Assembly (NCBI GenBank): GCA_036435485.1
Contig: CM071599.1
Location: 4,180,803-4,244,802 of the forward strand
DNA: 64,000 bases
Direction of reading: 5' to 3'
From: Saposhnikovia divaricata
Taxonomy: Eukaryota > Streptophyta > Magnoliopsida > Apiales > Apiaceae
Part shown: piece by piece, positions 36,637 to 51,400 of the stretch
Position numbering within the stretch: position 1 is the first letter of the stretch
How the letters are laid out: every line of letters begins with the position of its first letter
Translations under genes and position numbers: made by a program
The notes under the pieces: generated by a model
Told to the model about the DNA's origin: nothing
The model's database searches: none
The model's input: only the letters and a program-made list of their open reading frames with translations

Positions 36637-39479
36637 CCACGGGATATTGTTAAAAATCAAGTCGGACCATTTTGTGGATTTTTTTATATATTTTGTTCCT
36701 ATTGGTTATTAAAATTCAACAAAATTTTATTTGACGTAGTTCGAACCTGAATCGGACCTGATATGATTGAAAATCGGTTTTCGGATAATCCTCAAAGGGG
36801 TTAGTACAAGAAATATTGTTAAAAATTGAGTCGGACCATTTCATGGACATTTTTACATATTTTGTTCCTATGGGTTATTGGGATTCAACAAAATTTTATT
36901 TGACGCATTTCGGACCTGAATCGGAGCTGATATAATCGAAACTCGATTTTCGGATATTCCAAAAGGGGTTAGTACACGGGATATTGTTAAAAATCGAGTC
37001 GGACCATTTTGTGGATATTTGTTCATATTTTGTTCTTATGGGTTATTGGAATTCAACGAAATTTTATTTGACGCAGTTCGGACCGGAATCGGAGCTGATA
37101 TGATCGAAACTCGGTTTTCGGAAAATTCTCAAAGGGGTTAGTACACGGGATATTGTTAAAAATCAAGTCGGACCATTTTGTGGATATTTTGACATATTTT
37201 ATTCCTATGGGTTATTGGAATTCAACCAAATTTTATTTGATGCAGTTCGGACTTGAATCGAATCTGATATGATCGAAACTCGGTTTTCGGATAATCCTCA
37301 AAGGTGTTAGTACACGGGATATTGTTAAAAATTGAGTCGGACCATTTTCAGGATATTTTTACATATTTTGTTCCTATGGGTTATTGGAATTCAACGAAAT
37401 TTTATTTGACGCAGTTCGGACCGGAATCAGAGCTGATATGATCGAAACTCGGTTTTCGGAAAATTCTCAAAAGGGTTAGTACACGGGATATTGTTAAAAA
37501 TCAAGTCGGACCATTTTGTGGATATTTTTACATATTTTGTTCCTATGTGTTATTGGAATTCAACGAAATTTTCTTTGACGCAATTCGGACCGGAATCGGA
37601 GCTGATATAATCGAAACTCGGTTCTTGGATAATCCTAAAAGGGGCTAGTACATGGGATATTGTTTAAAATCGAGTCGGACCATTTTGTAGATATTTTTAC
37701 ATATTTGGTTCCTATGGGTTATCGGGATTCAACAAAATTTATTTTGACGCAATTCGGACATGAATCGGAGCTGATATGATCGAAACTCGATTTTCGGATA
37801 ATCCTCAAATGGGCTGGTACATGGCATATTGTTAAAAATCGAGTCGGACCATTTTATGGATATTTTTACATATTTTGTTCCTATTGGTTATTAAAATTCA
37901 ACAAAATTTTATTTGACGTAGTTCGAACCTGAATCGGACCTGATATGATTGAAAATCGGTTTTCGGATAATCCTCAAAGGGGTTAGTACAAGAAATATTG
38001 TTAAAAATTGAGTCGGACCATTTCATGGACATTTTTACATATTTTGTTCCTATGGGTTATTGGGATTCAACAAAATTTTATTTGACGCATTTCGGACCTG
38101 AATCGGAGCTGATATAATCGAAACTCGATTTTCGGATATTCCAAAAGGGGTTAGTACACGGGATATTGTTAAAAATCGAGTCGGACCATTTTGTGGATAT
38201 TTGTTCATATTTTGTTCTTATGGGTTATTGGAATTCAACGAAATTTTATTTGACGCAGTTCGGACCGGAATCGGAGCTGATATGATCGAAACTCGGTTTT
38301 CGGAAAATTCTCAAAGGGGTTAGTACACGGGATATTGTTAAAAATCAAGTCGGACCATTTTGTGGATATTTTGACATATTTTATTCCTATGGGTTATTGG
38401 AATTCAACCAAATTTTATTTGATGCAGTTCGGACTTGAATCGAAGCTGATATGATCGAAACTCGGTTTTCGGATAATCCTCAAAGGTGTTAGTACACGGG
38501 ATACTGTTAAAAATTGAGTCGGACCATTTTCTGGATATTTTTACATATTTTGTTCCTATGGGTTATTGGAATTCAACGAAATTTTATTTGACGCAGTTCG
38601 GACCGGAATCAGAGCTGATATGATCGAAACTCGGTTTTCGGAAAATTCTCAAAAGGGTTAGTACACGGGATATTGTTAAAAATCAAGTCGGACCATTTTG
38701 TGGATATTTTTACATATTTTGTTCCTATGTGTTATTGGAATTCAACGAAATTTTCTTTGACGCAATTCGGACCGGAATCGGAGCTGATATAATCGAAACT
38801 CGGTTCTTGGATAATCCTAAAAGGGGCTAGTACATGGGATATTGTTTAAAATCGAGTCGGACCATTTTGTAGATATTTTTACATATTTGGTTCCTATGGG
38901 TTATCGGGATTCAACAAAATTTATTTTGACGCAATTCGGACATGAATCGGAGCTGATATGATCGAAACTCGATTTTCGGATAATCCTCAAATGGGCTGGT
39001 ACATGGCATATTATTAAAAATCGAGTCGGACCATTTTATGGATATTTTTACATATTTTGTTCCTATGGGTTATTGGAATTCAACGAAATTTTATTTGACG
39101 CAATTCGAACCGGAATCGGAGCTGATATAATCGAAACTCGGTTTTTGGATAATCCTCAAAGGGGCTAGTACATGGGATATTGTTGAAAATCGAGTCGGAC
39201 CATTTTGTGGATATTTTTACATATTTGGTTCCTATGGGTTATTGGGATTCAACGAAATTTTATTTGACGCAATTCGGACATGAATCGGAGCAGATATGAT
39301 CGAAACTCGATTTTCGGATAATACTCAAACGGGCTAGTACATGACATATTGTTAAAAATCGAGTCGGACCATTTTGTGGATATTTTTTCATATTTTGTTC
39401 TTATGGGTTATTGAAATTCAACGAAATTTTATTTGACGCAGTTCGGACCGGAATCGGAGCTGATATGATTGAAACTCGG
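36637..39479 (+). repeat. 17-mer: 7-mer derivative plus full 10-mer (2843 bp)
   Basis: Order: b, then c d e f g h i/b (36797-37978, 1182 bp), then c d e f g h i j a. The i/b hybrid (37810-37978) replaces i, j, a and b, so one a/b marker is lost. Both the hybrid and the following i share the private linker GGGCTGGTAC, so the deletion arose within this local lineage. Confidence 0.93.
37810..37978 (+). repeat. i/b hybrid monomer (169 bp)
   Basis: The left part is i (TACATGGCATATTG, ATTTTATGGATATTTTTAC). The right part is b (CCTATTGGTTATTAAAATTC, GACGTAGTTCGAACC, TTGAAAATCGG). The switch lies within the shared word TATTTTGTTCCTAT at about 37871-37884, consistent with homologous unequal exchange between misaligned monomers. 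Confidence 0.92.
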
Positions 39480-42400
39480 CCACGGGATATTGTTAAAAAT
39501 CAAGTCGGACCATTTTGTGGATTTTTTTATATATTTTGTTCCTATTGGTTATTAAAATTCAACAAAATTTTACTTGACGTAGTTCGAACCTGAATCGGAC
39601 CTGATATGATTGAAAATCGGTTTTCGGATAATCCTCAAAGGGGTTAGTACAAGAAATATTGTTAAAAATTGAGTCGGACCATTTCATGGACATTTTTACA
39701 TATTTTGTTCCAATGGGTTATTGGGATTCAACAAAATTTTATTTGACGCATTTCGGACCTGAATCGGAGCTGATATAATCGAAACTCGATTTTCGGATAT
39801 TCCAAAAGGGGTTTGTACACGGGATATTGTTAAAAATCGAGTCGGACCATTTTGTGGATATTTGTTCATATTTTGTTCTTATGGGTTATTGGAATTCAAC
39901 GAAATTTTATTTGACGCAGTTCGGACCGGAATCGGAGCTGATATGATCGGAACTCGGTTTTCGGAAAATTCTCAAAGGGGTTAGTACACGGGATATTGTT
40001 AAAAATCAAGTCGGACCATTTTGTGGATATTTTGACATATTTTATTCCTATGGGTTATTGGAATTCAACCAAATTTTATTTGATGCAGTTCGGACTTGAA
40101 TCGAAGCTGATATGATCGAAACTCGGTTTTCGGATAATCCTCAAAGGTGTTAGTACACGGGATATTGTTAAAAATTGAGTCGGACCATTTTCTGGATATT
40201 TTAACATATTTTGTTCCTATGGGTTATTGGAATTCAACGAAATTTTATTTGACGCAGTTCGGACCGGAATCAGAGCTGATATGATCGAAACTCGGTTTTC
40301 GGAAAATTCTCAAAAGGGTTAGTACACGGGATATTGTTAAAAATCAAGTCGGACCATTTTGTGGATATTTTTACATATTTTGTTCCTATGTGTTATTGGA
40401 ATTCAACGAAATTTTCTTTGACGCAATTCGGACCGGAATCGGAGCTGATATAATCGAAACTCGGTTCTTGGATAATCCTAAAAGGGGCTAGTACATGGGA
40501 TATTGTTTAAAATCGAGTCGGACCATTTTGTAGATATTTTTACATATTTGGTTCCTATGGGTTATCGGGATTCAACAAAATTTATTTTTACGCAATTCGG
40601 ACATGAATCGGAGCTGATATGATCGAAACTCGATTTTCGGATAATCCTCAAATGGGCTAGTACATGGCATATTGTTAAAAATCGAGCCGGACCAGTTTAT
40701 GGATATTTTTACATATTTTGTTCCTATGGGTTATTGGAATTCAACGAAATTTTATTTGACGCAATTCGAACCGGAATCGGAGCTGATATAATCGAAACTC
40801 GGTTTTTGGATAATCCTCAAAGGGGCTAGTACATGGGATATTGTTGAAAATCGAGTCGGACCATTTTGTGGATATTTTTACATATTTGGTTCCTATGGGT
40901 TATTGGGATTCAACGAAATTTTATTTGACGCAATTCGGACATGAATCGGAGCAGATATGATCGAAACTCGATTTTCGGATAATACTCAAACGGGCTAGTA
41001 CATGACATATTGTTAAAAATCGAGTCGGACCATTTTGTGGATATTTTTTCATATTTTGTTCTTATGGGTTATTGAAATTCAACGAAATTTTATTTGACGC
41101 AGTTCGGACCGGAATCGGAGCTGATATGATTGAAACTCGGCCACGGGATATTGTTAAAAATCAAGTCGGACCATTTTGTGGATTTTTTTATATATTTTGT
41201 TCCTATTGGTTATTAAAATTCAACAAAATTTTATTTGACGTAGTTCGAACCTGAATCGGACCTGATATGATTGAAAATCGATTTTCGGATAATCCTCAAA
41301 GGGGTTAGTACAAGAAATATTGTTAAAAATTGAGTCGGACCATTTCATGGACATTTTTACATATTTTGTTCCTATGGGTTATTGGGATTCAACAAAATTT
41401 TATTTGACGCATTTCGGACCTGAATCGGAGCTGATATAATCGAAACTCGATTTTCGGATATTCCAAAAGGGGTTAGTACACGGGATATTGTTAAAAATCG
41501 AGTCGGACCATTTTGTGGATATTTGTTCATATTTTGTTCTTATGGGTTATTGGAATTCAACGAAATTTTATTTGACGCAGTTCGGACCGGAATCGGAGCT
41601 GATATGATCGGAACTCGGTTTTCGGAAAATTCTCAAAGGGGTTAGTACACGGGATATTGTTAAAAATCAAGTCGGACCATTTTGTGGATATTTTGACATA
41701 TTTTATTCCTATGGGTTATTGGAATTCAACCAAATTTTATTTGATGCAGTTCGGACTTGAATCGAAGCTGATATGATCGAAACTCGGTTTTCGGATAATC
41801 CTCAAAGGTGTTAGTACACGGGATATTGTTAAAAATTGAGTCGGACCATTTTCTGGATATTTTAACATATTTTGTTCCTATGGGTTATTGGAATTCAACG
41901 AAATTTTATTTGACGCAGTTCGGACCGGAATCAGAGCTGATATGATCGAAACTCGGTTTTCGGAAAATTCTCAAAAGGGTTAGTACACGGGATATTGTTA
42001 AAAATCAAGTCGGACCATTTTGTGGATATTTTTACATATTTTGTTCCTATGTGTTATTGGAATTCAACGAAATTTTCTTTGACGCAATTCGGACCGGAAT
42101 CGGAGCTGATATAATCGAAACTCGGTTCTTGGATAATCCTAAAAGGGGCTAGTACATGGGATATTGTTTAAAATCGAGTCGGACCATTTTGTAGATATTT
42201 TTACATATTTGGTTCCTATGGGTTATCGGGATTCAACAAAATTTATTTTTACGCAATTCGGACATGAATCGGAGCTGATATGATCGAAACTCGATTTTCG
42301 GATAATCCTCAAATGGGCTAGTACATGGCATATTGTTAAAAATCGAGCCGGACCAGTTTATGGATATTTTTACATATTTTGTTCCTATGGGTTATTGGAA

Positions 42401-45400
42401 TTCAACGAAATTTTATTTGACGCAATTCGAACCGGAATCGGAGCTGATATAATCGAAACTCGGTTTTTGGATAATCCTCAAAGGGGCTAGTACATGGGAT
42501 ATTGTTGAAAATCGAGTCGGACCATTTTGTGGATATTTTTACATATTTGGTTCCTATGGGTTATTGGGATTCAACGAAATTTTATTTGACGCAATTCGGA
42601 CATGAATCGGAGCAGATATGATCGAAACTCGATTTTCGGATAATACTCAAACGGGCTAGTACATGACATATTGTTAAAAATCGAGTCGGACCATTTTGTG
42701 GATATTTTTTCATATTTTGTTCTTATGGGTTATTGAAATTCAACGAAATTTTATTTGACGCAGTTCGGACCGGAATCGGAGCTGATATGATTGAAACTCG
42801 GCCACGGGATATTGTTAAAAATCAAGTCGGACCATTTTGTGGATTTTTTTATATATTTTGTTCCTATTGGTTATTAAAATTCAACAAAATTTTATTTGAC
42901 GTAGTTCGAACCTGAATCGGACCTGATATGATTGAAAATCGATTTTCGGATAATCCTCAAAGGGGTTAGTACAAGAAATATTGTTAAAAATTGAGTCGGA
43001 CCATTTCATGGACATTTTTACATATTTTGTTCCTATGGGTTATTGGGATTCAACAAAATTTTATTTGACGCATTTCGGACCTGAATCGGAGCTGATATAA
43101 TCGAAACTCGATTTTCGGATATTCCAAAAGGGGTTAGTACACGGGATATTGTTAAAAATCGAGTCGGACCATTTTGTGGATATTTGTTCATATTTTGTTC
43201 TTATGGGTTATTGGAATTCAACGAAATTTTATTTGACGCAGTTCGGACCGGAATCGGAGCTGATATGATCGGAACTCGGTTTTCGGAAAATTCTCAAAGG
43301 GGTTAGTACACGGGATATTGTTAAAAATCAAGTCGGACCATTTTGTGGATATTTTGACATATTTTATTCCTATGGGTTATTGGAATTCAACCAAATTTTA
43401 TTTGATGCAGTTCGGACTTGAATCGAAGCTGATATGATCGAAACTCGGTTTTCGGATAATCCTCAAAGGTGTTAGTACACGGGATATTGTTAAAAATTGA
43501 GTCGGACCATTTTCTGGATATTTTTACATATTTTGTTCCTATGGGTTCTTGGAATTCAACGAAATTTTATTTGACGCAGTTCGGACCGGAATCAGAGCTG
43601 ATATGATCGAAACTCGGTTTTCGGAAAATTCTCAAAAGGGTTAGTACACGGGATATTGTTAAAAATCAAGTCGGACCATTTTGTGGATATTTTTACATAT
43701 TTTGTTCCTATGTGTTATTGGAATTCAACGAAATTTTCTTTGACGCAATTCGGACCGGAATCGGAGCTGATATAATCGAAACTCGGTTCTTGGATAATCC
43801 TAAAAGGGGCTAGTACATGGGATATTGTTTAAAATCGAGTCGGACCATTTTGTAGATATTTTTACATATTTGGTTCCTATGGGTTATCGGGATTCAACAA
43901 AATTTATTTTGACGCAATTCGGACATGAATCGGAGCTGATATGATCGAAACTCGATTTTCGGATAATCCTCAAATGGGCTAGTACATGGCATATTGTTAA
44001 AAATCGAGTCGGACCAGTTTATGGATATTTTTACATATTTTGTTCCTATGGGTTATTGGAATTCAACGAAATTTTATTTGACGCAATTCGAACCGGAATC
44101 GGAGCTGATATAATCGAAACTCGGTTTTTGGATAATCCTCAAAGGGGCTAGTACATGGGATATTTTTAAAAATCGAGTCGGACCATTTTGTGGATATTTT
44201 TACATATTTGGCTCCTATGGGTTATTGGGATTCAACGAAATTTTATTTGACGCAATTCGGACATGAATCGGAGCAGATATGATCGAAACTCGATTTTCGG
44301 ATAATACTCAAACGGGCTAGTACATGACATATTGTTAAAAATCGAGTCGGACCATTTTGTGGATATTTTTTCATATTTTGTTCTTATGGGTTATTGAAAT
44401 TCAACGAAATTTTATTTGACGCAGTTCGGACCGGAATCGGAGCTGATATGATTGAAACTCGGCCACGGGATATTGTTAAAAATCAAGTCGGACCATTTTG
44501 TGGATTTTTTTATATATTTTGTTCCTATTGGTTATTAAAATTCAACAAAATTTTATTTGACGTAGTTCGAACCTGAATCGGACCTGATATGATTGAAAAT
44601 CGGTTTTCGGATAATCCTCAAAGGGGTTAGTACAAGAAATATTGTTAAAAATTGAGTCGGACCATTTCATGGACATTTTTACATATTTTGTTCCTATGGG
44701 TTATTGGGATTCAACAAAATTTTATTTGACGCATTTCGGACCTGAATCGGAGCTGATATAATCGAAACTCGATTTTCGGATATTCCAAAAGGGGTTAGTA
44801 CACGGGATATTGTTAAAAATCGAGTCGGACCATTTTGTGGATATTTGTTCATATTTTGTTCTTATGGGTTATTGGAATTCAACGAAATTTTATTTGACGC
44901 AGTTCGGACCGGAATCGGAGCTGATATGATCGGAACTCGGTTTTCGGAAAATTCTCAAAGGGGTTAGTACACGGGATATTGTTAAAAATCAAGTCGGACC
45001 ATTTTGTGGATATTTTGACATATTTTATTCCTATGGGTTATTGGAATTCAACCAAATTTTATTTGATGCAGTTCGGACTTGAATCGAAGCTGATATGATC
45101 GAAACTCGGTTTTCGGATAATCCTCAAAGGTGTTAGTACACGGGATATTGTTAAAAATTGAGTCGGACCATTTTCTGGATATTTTTACATATTTTGTTCC
45201 TATGGGTTATTGGAATTCAACGAAATTTTATTTGACGCAGTTCGGACCGGAATCAGAGCTGATATGATCGAAACTCGGTTTTCGGAAAATTCTCAAAGGG
45301 GTTAGTACACGGGATATTGTTAAAAATCAAGTCGGACCATTTTGTGGATATTTTTACATATTTTGTTCCTATGTGTTATTGGAATTCAACGAAATTTTCT

Positions 45401-48400
45401 TTGACGCAATTCGGACCGGAATCGGAGCTGATATAATCGAAACTCGGTTCTTGGATAATCCTAAAAGGGGCTAGTACATGGGATATTGTTTAAAATCGAG
45501 TCGGACCATTTTGTAGATATTTTTACATATTTGGTTCCTATGGGTTATCGGGATTCAACAAAATTTATTTTGACGCAATTCGGACATGAATCGGAGCTGA
45601 TATGATCGAAACTCGATTTTCGGATAATCCTCAAATGGGCTAGTACATGGCATATTGTTAAAAATCGAGTCGGACCAGTTTATGGATATTTTTACATATT
45701 TTGTTCCTATGGGTTATTGGAATTCAACGAAATTTTATTTGACGCAATTCGAACCGGAATCGGAGCTGATATAATCGAAACTCGGTTTTTGGATAATCCT
45801 CAAAGGGGCTAGTACATGGGATATTGTTAAAAATCGAGTCGGACCATTTTGTGGATATTTTTACATATTTGGTTCCGATGGGTTATTGGGATTCAACGAA
45901 ATTTTATTTGACGCAATTCGGACATGAATCGGAGCAGATATGATCGAAACTCGATTTTCGGATAATACTCAAACGGGCTAGTACATGACATATTGTTAAA
46001 AATCGAGTCGGACCATTTTGTGGATATTTTTTCATATTTTGTTCTTATGGGTTATTGAAATTCAACGAAATTTTATTTGACGCAGTTCGGACCGGAATCG
46101 GAGCTGATATGATTGAAACTCGGCCACGGGATATTGTTAAAAATCAAGTCGGACCATTTTTTGGATTTTTTTATATATTTTGTTCCTATTGGTTATTAAA
46201 ATTCAACAAAATTTTATTTGACGTAGTTCGAACCTGAATCGGACCTGATATGATTGAAAATCGGTTTTCGGATAATCCTCAAAGGGGTTAGTACAAGAAA
46301 TATTGTTAAAAATTGAGTCGGACCATTTCATGGACATTTTTACATATTTTGTTCCTATGGGTTATTGGGATTCAACAAAATTTTATTTGACGCATTTCGG
46401 ACCTGAATCGGAGCTGATATAATCGAAACTCGATTTTCGGATATTCCAAAAGGGGTTAGTACACGGGATATTGTTAAAAATCGAGTCGGACCATTTTGTG
46501 GATATTTGTTCATATTTTGTTCTTATGGGTTATTGGAATTCAACGAAATTTTATTTGACGCAGTTCGGACCGGAATCGGAGCTGATATGATCGAAACTCG
46601 GTTTTCGGAAAATTCTCAAAGGGGTTAGTACACGGGATATTGTTAAAAATCAAGTCGGACCATTTTGTGGATATTTTCACATATTTTATTCCTATGGGTT
46701 ACTGGAATTTAACCAAATTTTATTTGATGCAGTTCGGACTTGAATCGAAGCTGATATGATCGAAACTCGGTTTTCGGATAATCCTCAAAGGTGTTAGTAC
46801 ACGGGATATTGTTAAAAATTGAGTCGGACCATTTTCTGGATATTTTTACATATTTTGTTCCTATGGGTTATTGGAATTCAACGAAATTTTATTTGACGCA
46901 GTTCGGACCGGAATCAGAGCTGATATGATCGAAACTCGGTTTTCGGAAAATTCTCAAAGGGGTTAGTACACGGGATATTGTTAAAAATCAAGTCGGACCA
47001 TTTTGTGGATATTTTTACATATTTTGTTCCTATGTGTTATTGGAATTCAACGAAATTTTCTTTGACGCAATTCGGACCGGAATCGGAGCTCATATAATCG
47101 AAACTCGGTTCTTGGATAATCCTAAAAGGGGCTAGTACATGGGATATTGTTTAAAATCGAGTCGGACCATTTTGTAGATATTTTTACATATTTGGTTCCT
47201 ATGGGTTATCGGGATTCAACAAAATTTATTTTGACGCAATTCGGACATGAATCGGAGCTGATATGATCGAAACTCGATTTTCGGATAATCCTCAAATGGG
47301 CTAGTACATGGCATATTGTTAAAAATCGAGTCGGACCATTTTATGGATATTTTTACATATTTTGTTCCTATGGGTTATTGGAATTCAACGAAATTTTATT
47401 TGACGCAATTCGAACCGGAATCGGAGCTGATATAATCGAAACTCGGTTTTTGGATAATCCTCAAAGGGGCTAGTACATGGGATATTGTTAAAAATCGAGT
47501 CGGACCATTTTGTGGATATTTTTACATATTTGGTTCCTATGGGTTATTGGGATTCAACGAAATTTATTTTGACGCAATTCGGACATAAATCGGAGCAGAT
47601 ATGATCGAAACTAGATTTTCGGATAATACTCAAACGGGCTAGTACATAAAATATTGTTAAAAATCGAGTCGGACCATTTTGTGGATATTTTTTCATATTT
47701 TGTTCTTATGGGTTATTGAAATTCAACGAAATTTTATTTGACGCAGTTCGGACCGGAATCGGAGCTGATATGATTGAAACTCGGCCACGGGATATTGTTA
47801 AAAATCAAGTCGGACCATTTTGTGGATTTTTTTATATATTTTGTTCCTATTGGTTATTAAAATTCAACAAAATTTTATTTGACGTAGTTCGAACCTGAAT
47901 CGGACCTGATATGATTGAAAATCGGTTTTCGGATAATCCTCAAAGGGGTTAGTACAAGAAATATTGTTAAAAATTGAGTCGGACCATTTCATGGACATTT
48001 TTACATATTTTGTTCCTATGGGTTATTGGGATTCAACAAAATTTTATTTGACGCATTTCGGACCTGAATCGGAGCTGATATAATCGAAACTCGATTTTCG
48101 GATATTCCAAAAGGGGTTAGTACACTGGATATTGTTAAAAATCGAGTCGGACCATTTTGTGGATATTTGTTCATATTTTGTTCTTATGGGTTATTGGAAT
48201 TCAACGAAATTTTATTTGACGCAGTTCGGACCGGAATCGGAGCTGATATGATCGAAACTCGGTTTTCGGAAAATTCTCAAAGGGGTTAGTACACGGGATA
48301 TTGTTAAAAATCAAGTCGGACCATTTTGTGGATATTTTGACATATTTTATTCCTATGGGTTATTGGAATTCAACCAAATTTTATTTGATGCAGTTCGGAC

Positions 48401-51400
48401 TTGAATCGAAGCTGATATGATCGAAACTCGGTTTTCGGATAATCCTCAAAGGTGTTAGTACACGGGATATTGTTAAAAATTGAGTCGGACCATTTTCTGG
48501 ATATTTTTACATATTTTGTTCCTATGGGTTATTGGAATTCAACGAAATTTTATTTGACGCAGTTCGGACCGGAATCAGAGCTGATATGATCGAAACTCGG
48601 TTTTCGGAAAATTCTCAAAGGGGTTAGTACACGGGATATTGTTAAAAATCAAGTCGGACCATTTTGTGGATATTTTTACATATTTTGTTCCTATGTGTTA
48701 TTGGAATTCAATGAAATTTTCTTTGACGCAATTCGGACCGGAATCGGAGCTGATATAATCGAAACTCGGTTCTCGGATAATCCTAAAAGGGGCTAGTACA
48801 TGGGATATTGTTTAAAATTGAGTCGGACCATTTTGTAGATATTTTTACATATTTGGTTCCTATGGGTTATCGGGATTCAACAAAATTTATTTTGACGCAA
48901 TTCGGACATGAATCGGAGCTGATATGATCGAAACTCGATTTTCGGATAATCCTCAAATGGGCTAGTACATGGCATATTGTTAAAAATCGAGTCGGACCAT
49001 TTTATGGATATTTTTACATATTTTGTTCCTATGGGTTATTGGAATTCAACGAAATTTTATTTGACGCAATTCGAACCGGAATCGGAGCTGATATAATCGA
49101 AACTCGGTTTTTGGATAATCCTCAAAGGGGCTTGTACATGGGATATTGTTAAAAATCGAGTCGGACCATTTTGTGGATATTTTTACATATTTGGTTCCTA
49201 TGGGTTATTGGGATTCAACGAAATTTATTTTGACGCAATTCGGACAAGAATCGGAGCAGATATGATCGAAACTAGATTTTCGGATAATACTCAAACGGGC
49301 TAGTACATAAAATATTGTTAAAAATCGAGTCGGACCATTTTGTGGATATTTTTTCATATTTTGTTCTTATGGGTTATTGAAATTCAACGAAATTTTATTT
49401 GACGCAGTTCGGACCGGAATCGGAGCTGATATGATTGAAACTCGGCCACGGGATATTGTTAAAAATCAAGTCGGACCATTTTGTGGATTTTTTTATATAT
49501 TTTGTTCCTATTGGTTATTAAAATTCAACAAAATTTTATTTGACGTAGTTCGTACCTGAATCGGACCTAATATGATTGAAAATCGGTTTTCGGATAATCC
49601 TCAAAGGGGTTAGTACAAGAAATATTGTTAAAAATTGAGTCGGACCATTTCATGGACATTTTTACATATTTTGTTCCTATGGGTTATTGGGATTCAACAA
49701 AATTTTATTTGACGCATTTCGGACCTGAATCGGAGCTGATATAATCGAAACTCGATTTTCGGATATTCCAAAAGGGGTTAGTACACTGGATATTGTTAAA
49801 AATCGAGTCGGACCATTTTGTGGATATTTGTTCATATTTTGTTCTTATGGGTTATTGGAATTCAACGAAATTTTATTTGACGCAGTTCGGACCGGAATCG
49901 GAGCTGATATGATCGAAACTCGGTTTTCGGAAAATTCTCAAAGGGGTTAGTACACGGGATATTGTTAAAAATCAAGTCGGACCATTTTGTGGATATTTTG
50001 ACATATTTTATTCCTATGGGTTATTGGAATTCAACCAAATTTTATTTGATGCAGTTCGGACTTGAATCGAAGCTGATATGATCGAAACTCGGTTTTCGGA
50101 TAATCCTCAAAGGTGTTAGTACACGGGATATTGTTAAAAATTGAGTCGGACCATTTTCTGGATATTTTTACATATTTTGTTCCTATGGGTAATTGGAATT
50201 CAACGAAATTTTATTTGACGCAGTTCGGACCGGAATCAGAGCTGATATGATCGAAACTCGGTTTTCGGAAAATTCTCAAAGGGGTTAGTACACGGGATAT
50301 TGTTAAAAATCAAGTCGGACCATTTTGTGGATATTTTTACATATTTTGTTCCTATGTGTTATTGGAATTCAACGAAATTTTCTTTGACGCAATTCGGACC
50401 GGAATCGGAGCTGATATAATCGAAACTCGGTTCTTGGATAATCCTAAAAGGGGCTAGTACATGGGATATTGTTTAAAATCGAGTCGGACCATTTTGTAGA
50501 TATTTCTACATATTTGGTTCCTATGGGTTATCGGGATTCAACAAAATTTATTTTGACGCAATTCGGACATGAATCGGAGCTGATATGATCGAAACTCGAT
50601 TTTCGGATAATCCTCAAATGGGCTAGTACATGGCATATTGTTAAAAATCGAGTCGGACCATTTTATGGATATTTTTACATATTTTGTTCCTATGGGTTAT
50701 TGGAATTCAACGAAATTTTATTTGACGCAATTCGAACCGGAATCGGAGCTGATATAATCGAAACTCGGTTTTTGGATAATCCTCAAAGGGGCTAGTACAT
50801 GAGATATTGTTAAAAATCGATTCGGACCATTTTGTGGATATTTTTACATATTTGGTTCCTATGGGTTATTGGGATTCAACGAAATTTATTTTGACGCAAT
50901 TCGGACATGAATCGGAGCAGATATGATCGAAACTAGATTTTCGGATAATACTCAAACGGGCTAGTACATAAAATATTGTTAAAAATCGAGTCGGACCATT
51001 TTGTGGATATTTTTTCATATTTTGTTCTTATGGGTTATTGAAATTCAACGAAATTTTATTTGACGCAGTTCGGACCGGAATCGGAGCTGATATGATTGAA
51101 ACTCGGCCACGGGATATTGTTAAAAATCAAGTCGGACCATTTTGTGGATTTTTTTATATATTTTGTTCCTATTGGTTATTAAAATTCAACAAAATTTTAT
51201 TTGACGTAGTTCGAACCTGAATCGGACCTGATATGATTGAAAATCGGTTTTCGGATAATCCTCAAAGGGGTTAGTACAAGAAATATTGTTAAAAATTGAG
51301 TCGGACCATTTCATGGACATTTTTACCTATTTTGTTCCTATGGGTTATTGGGATTCAACAAAATTTTATTTGACGCATTTCGGACCTGAATCGGAGCTGA

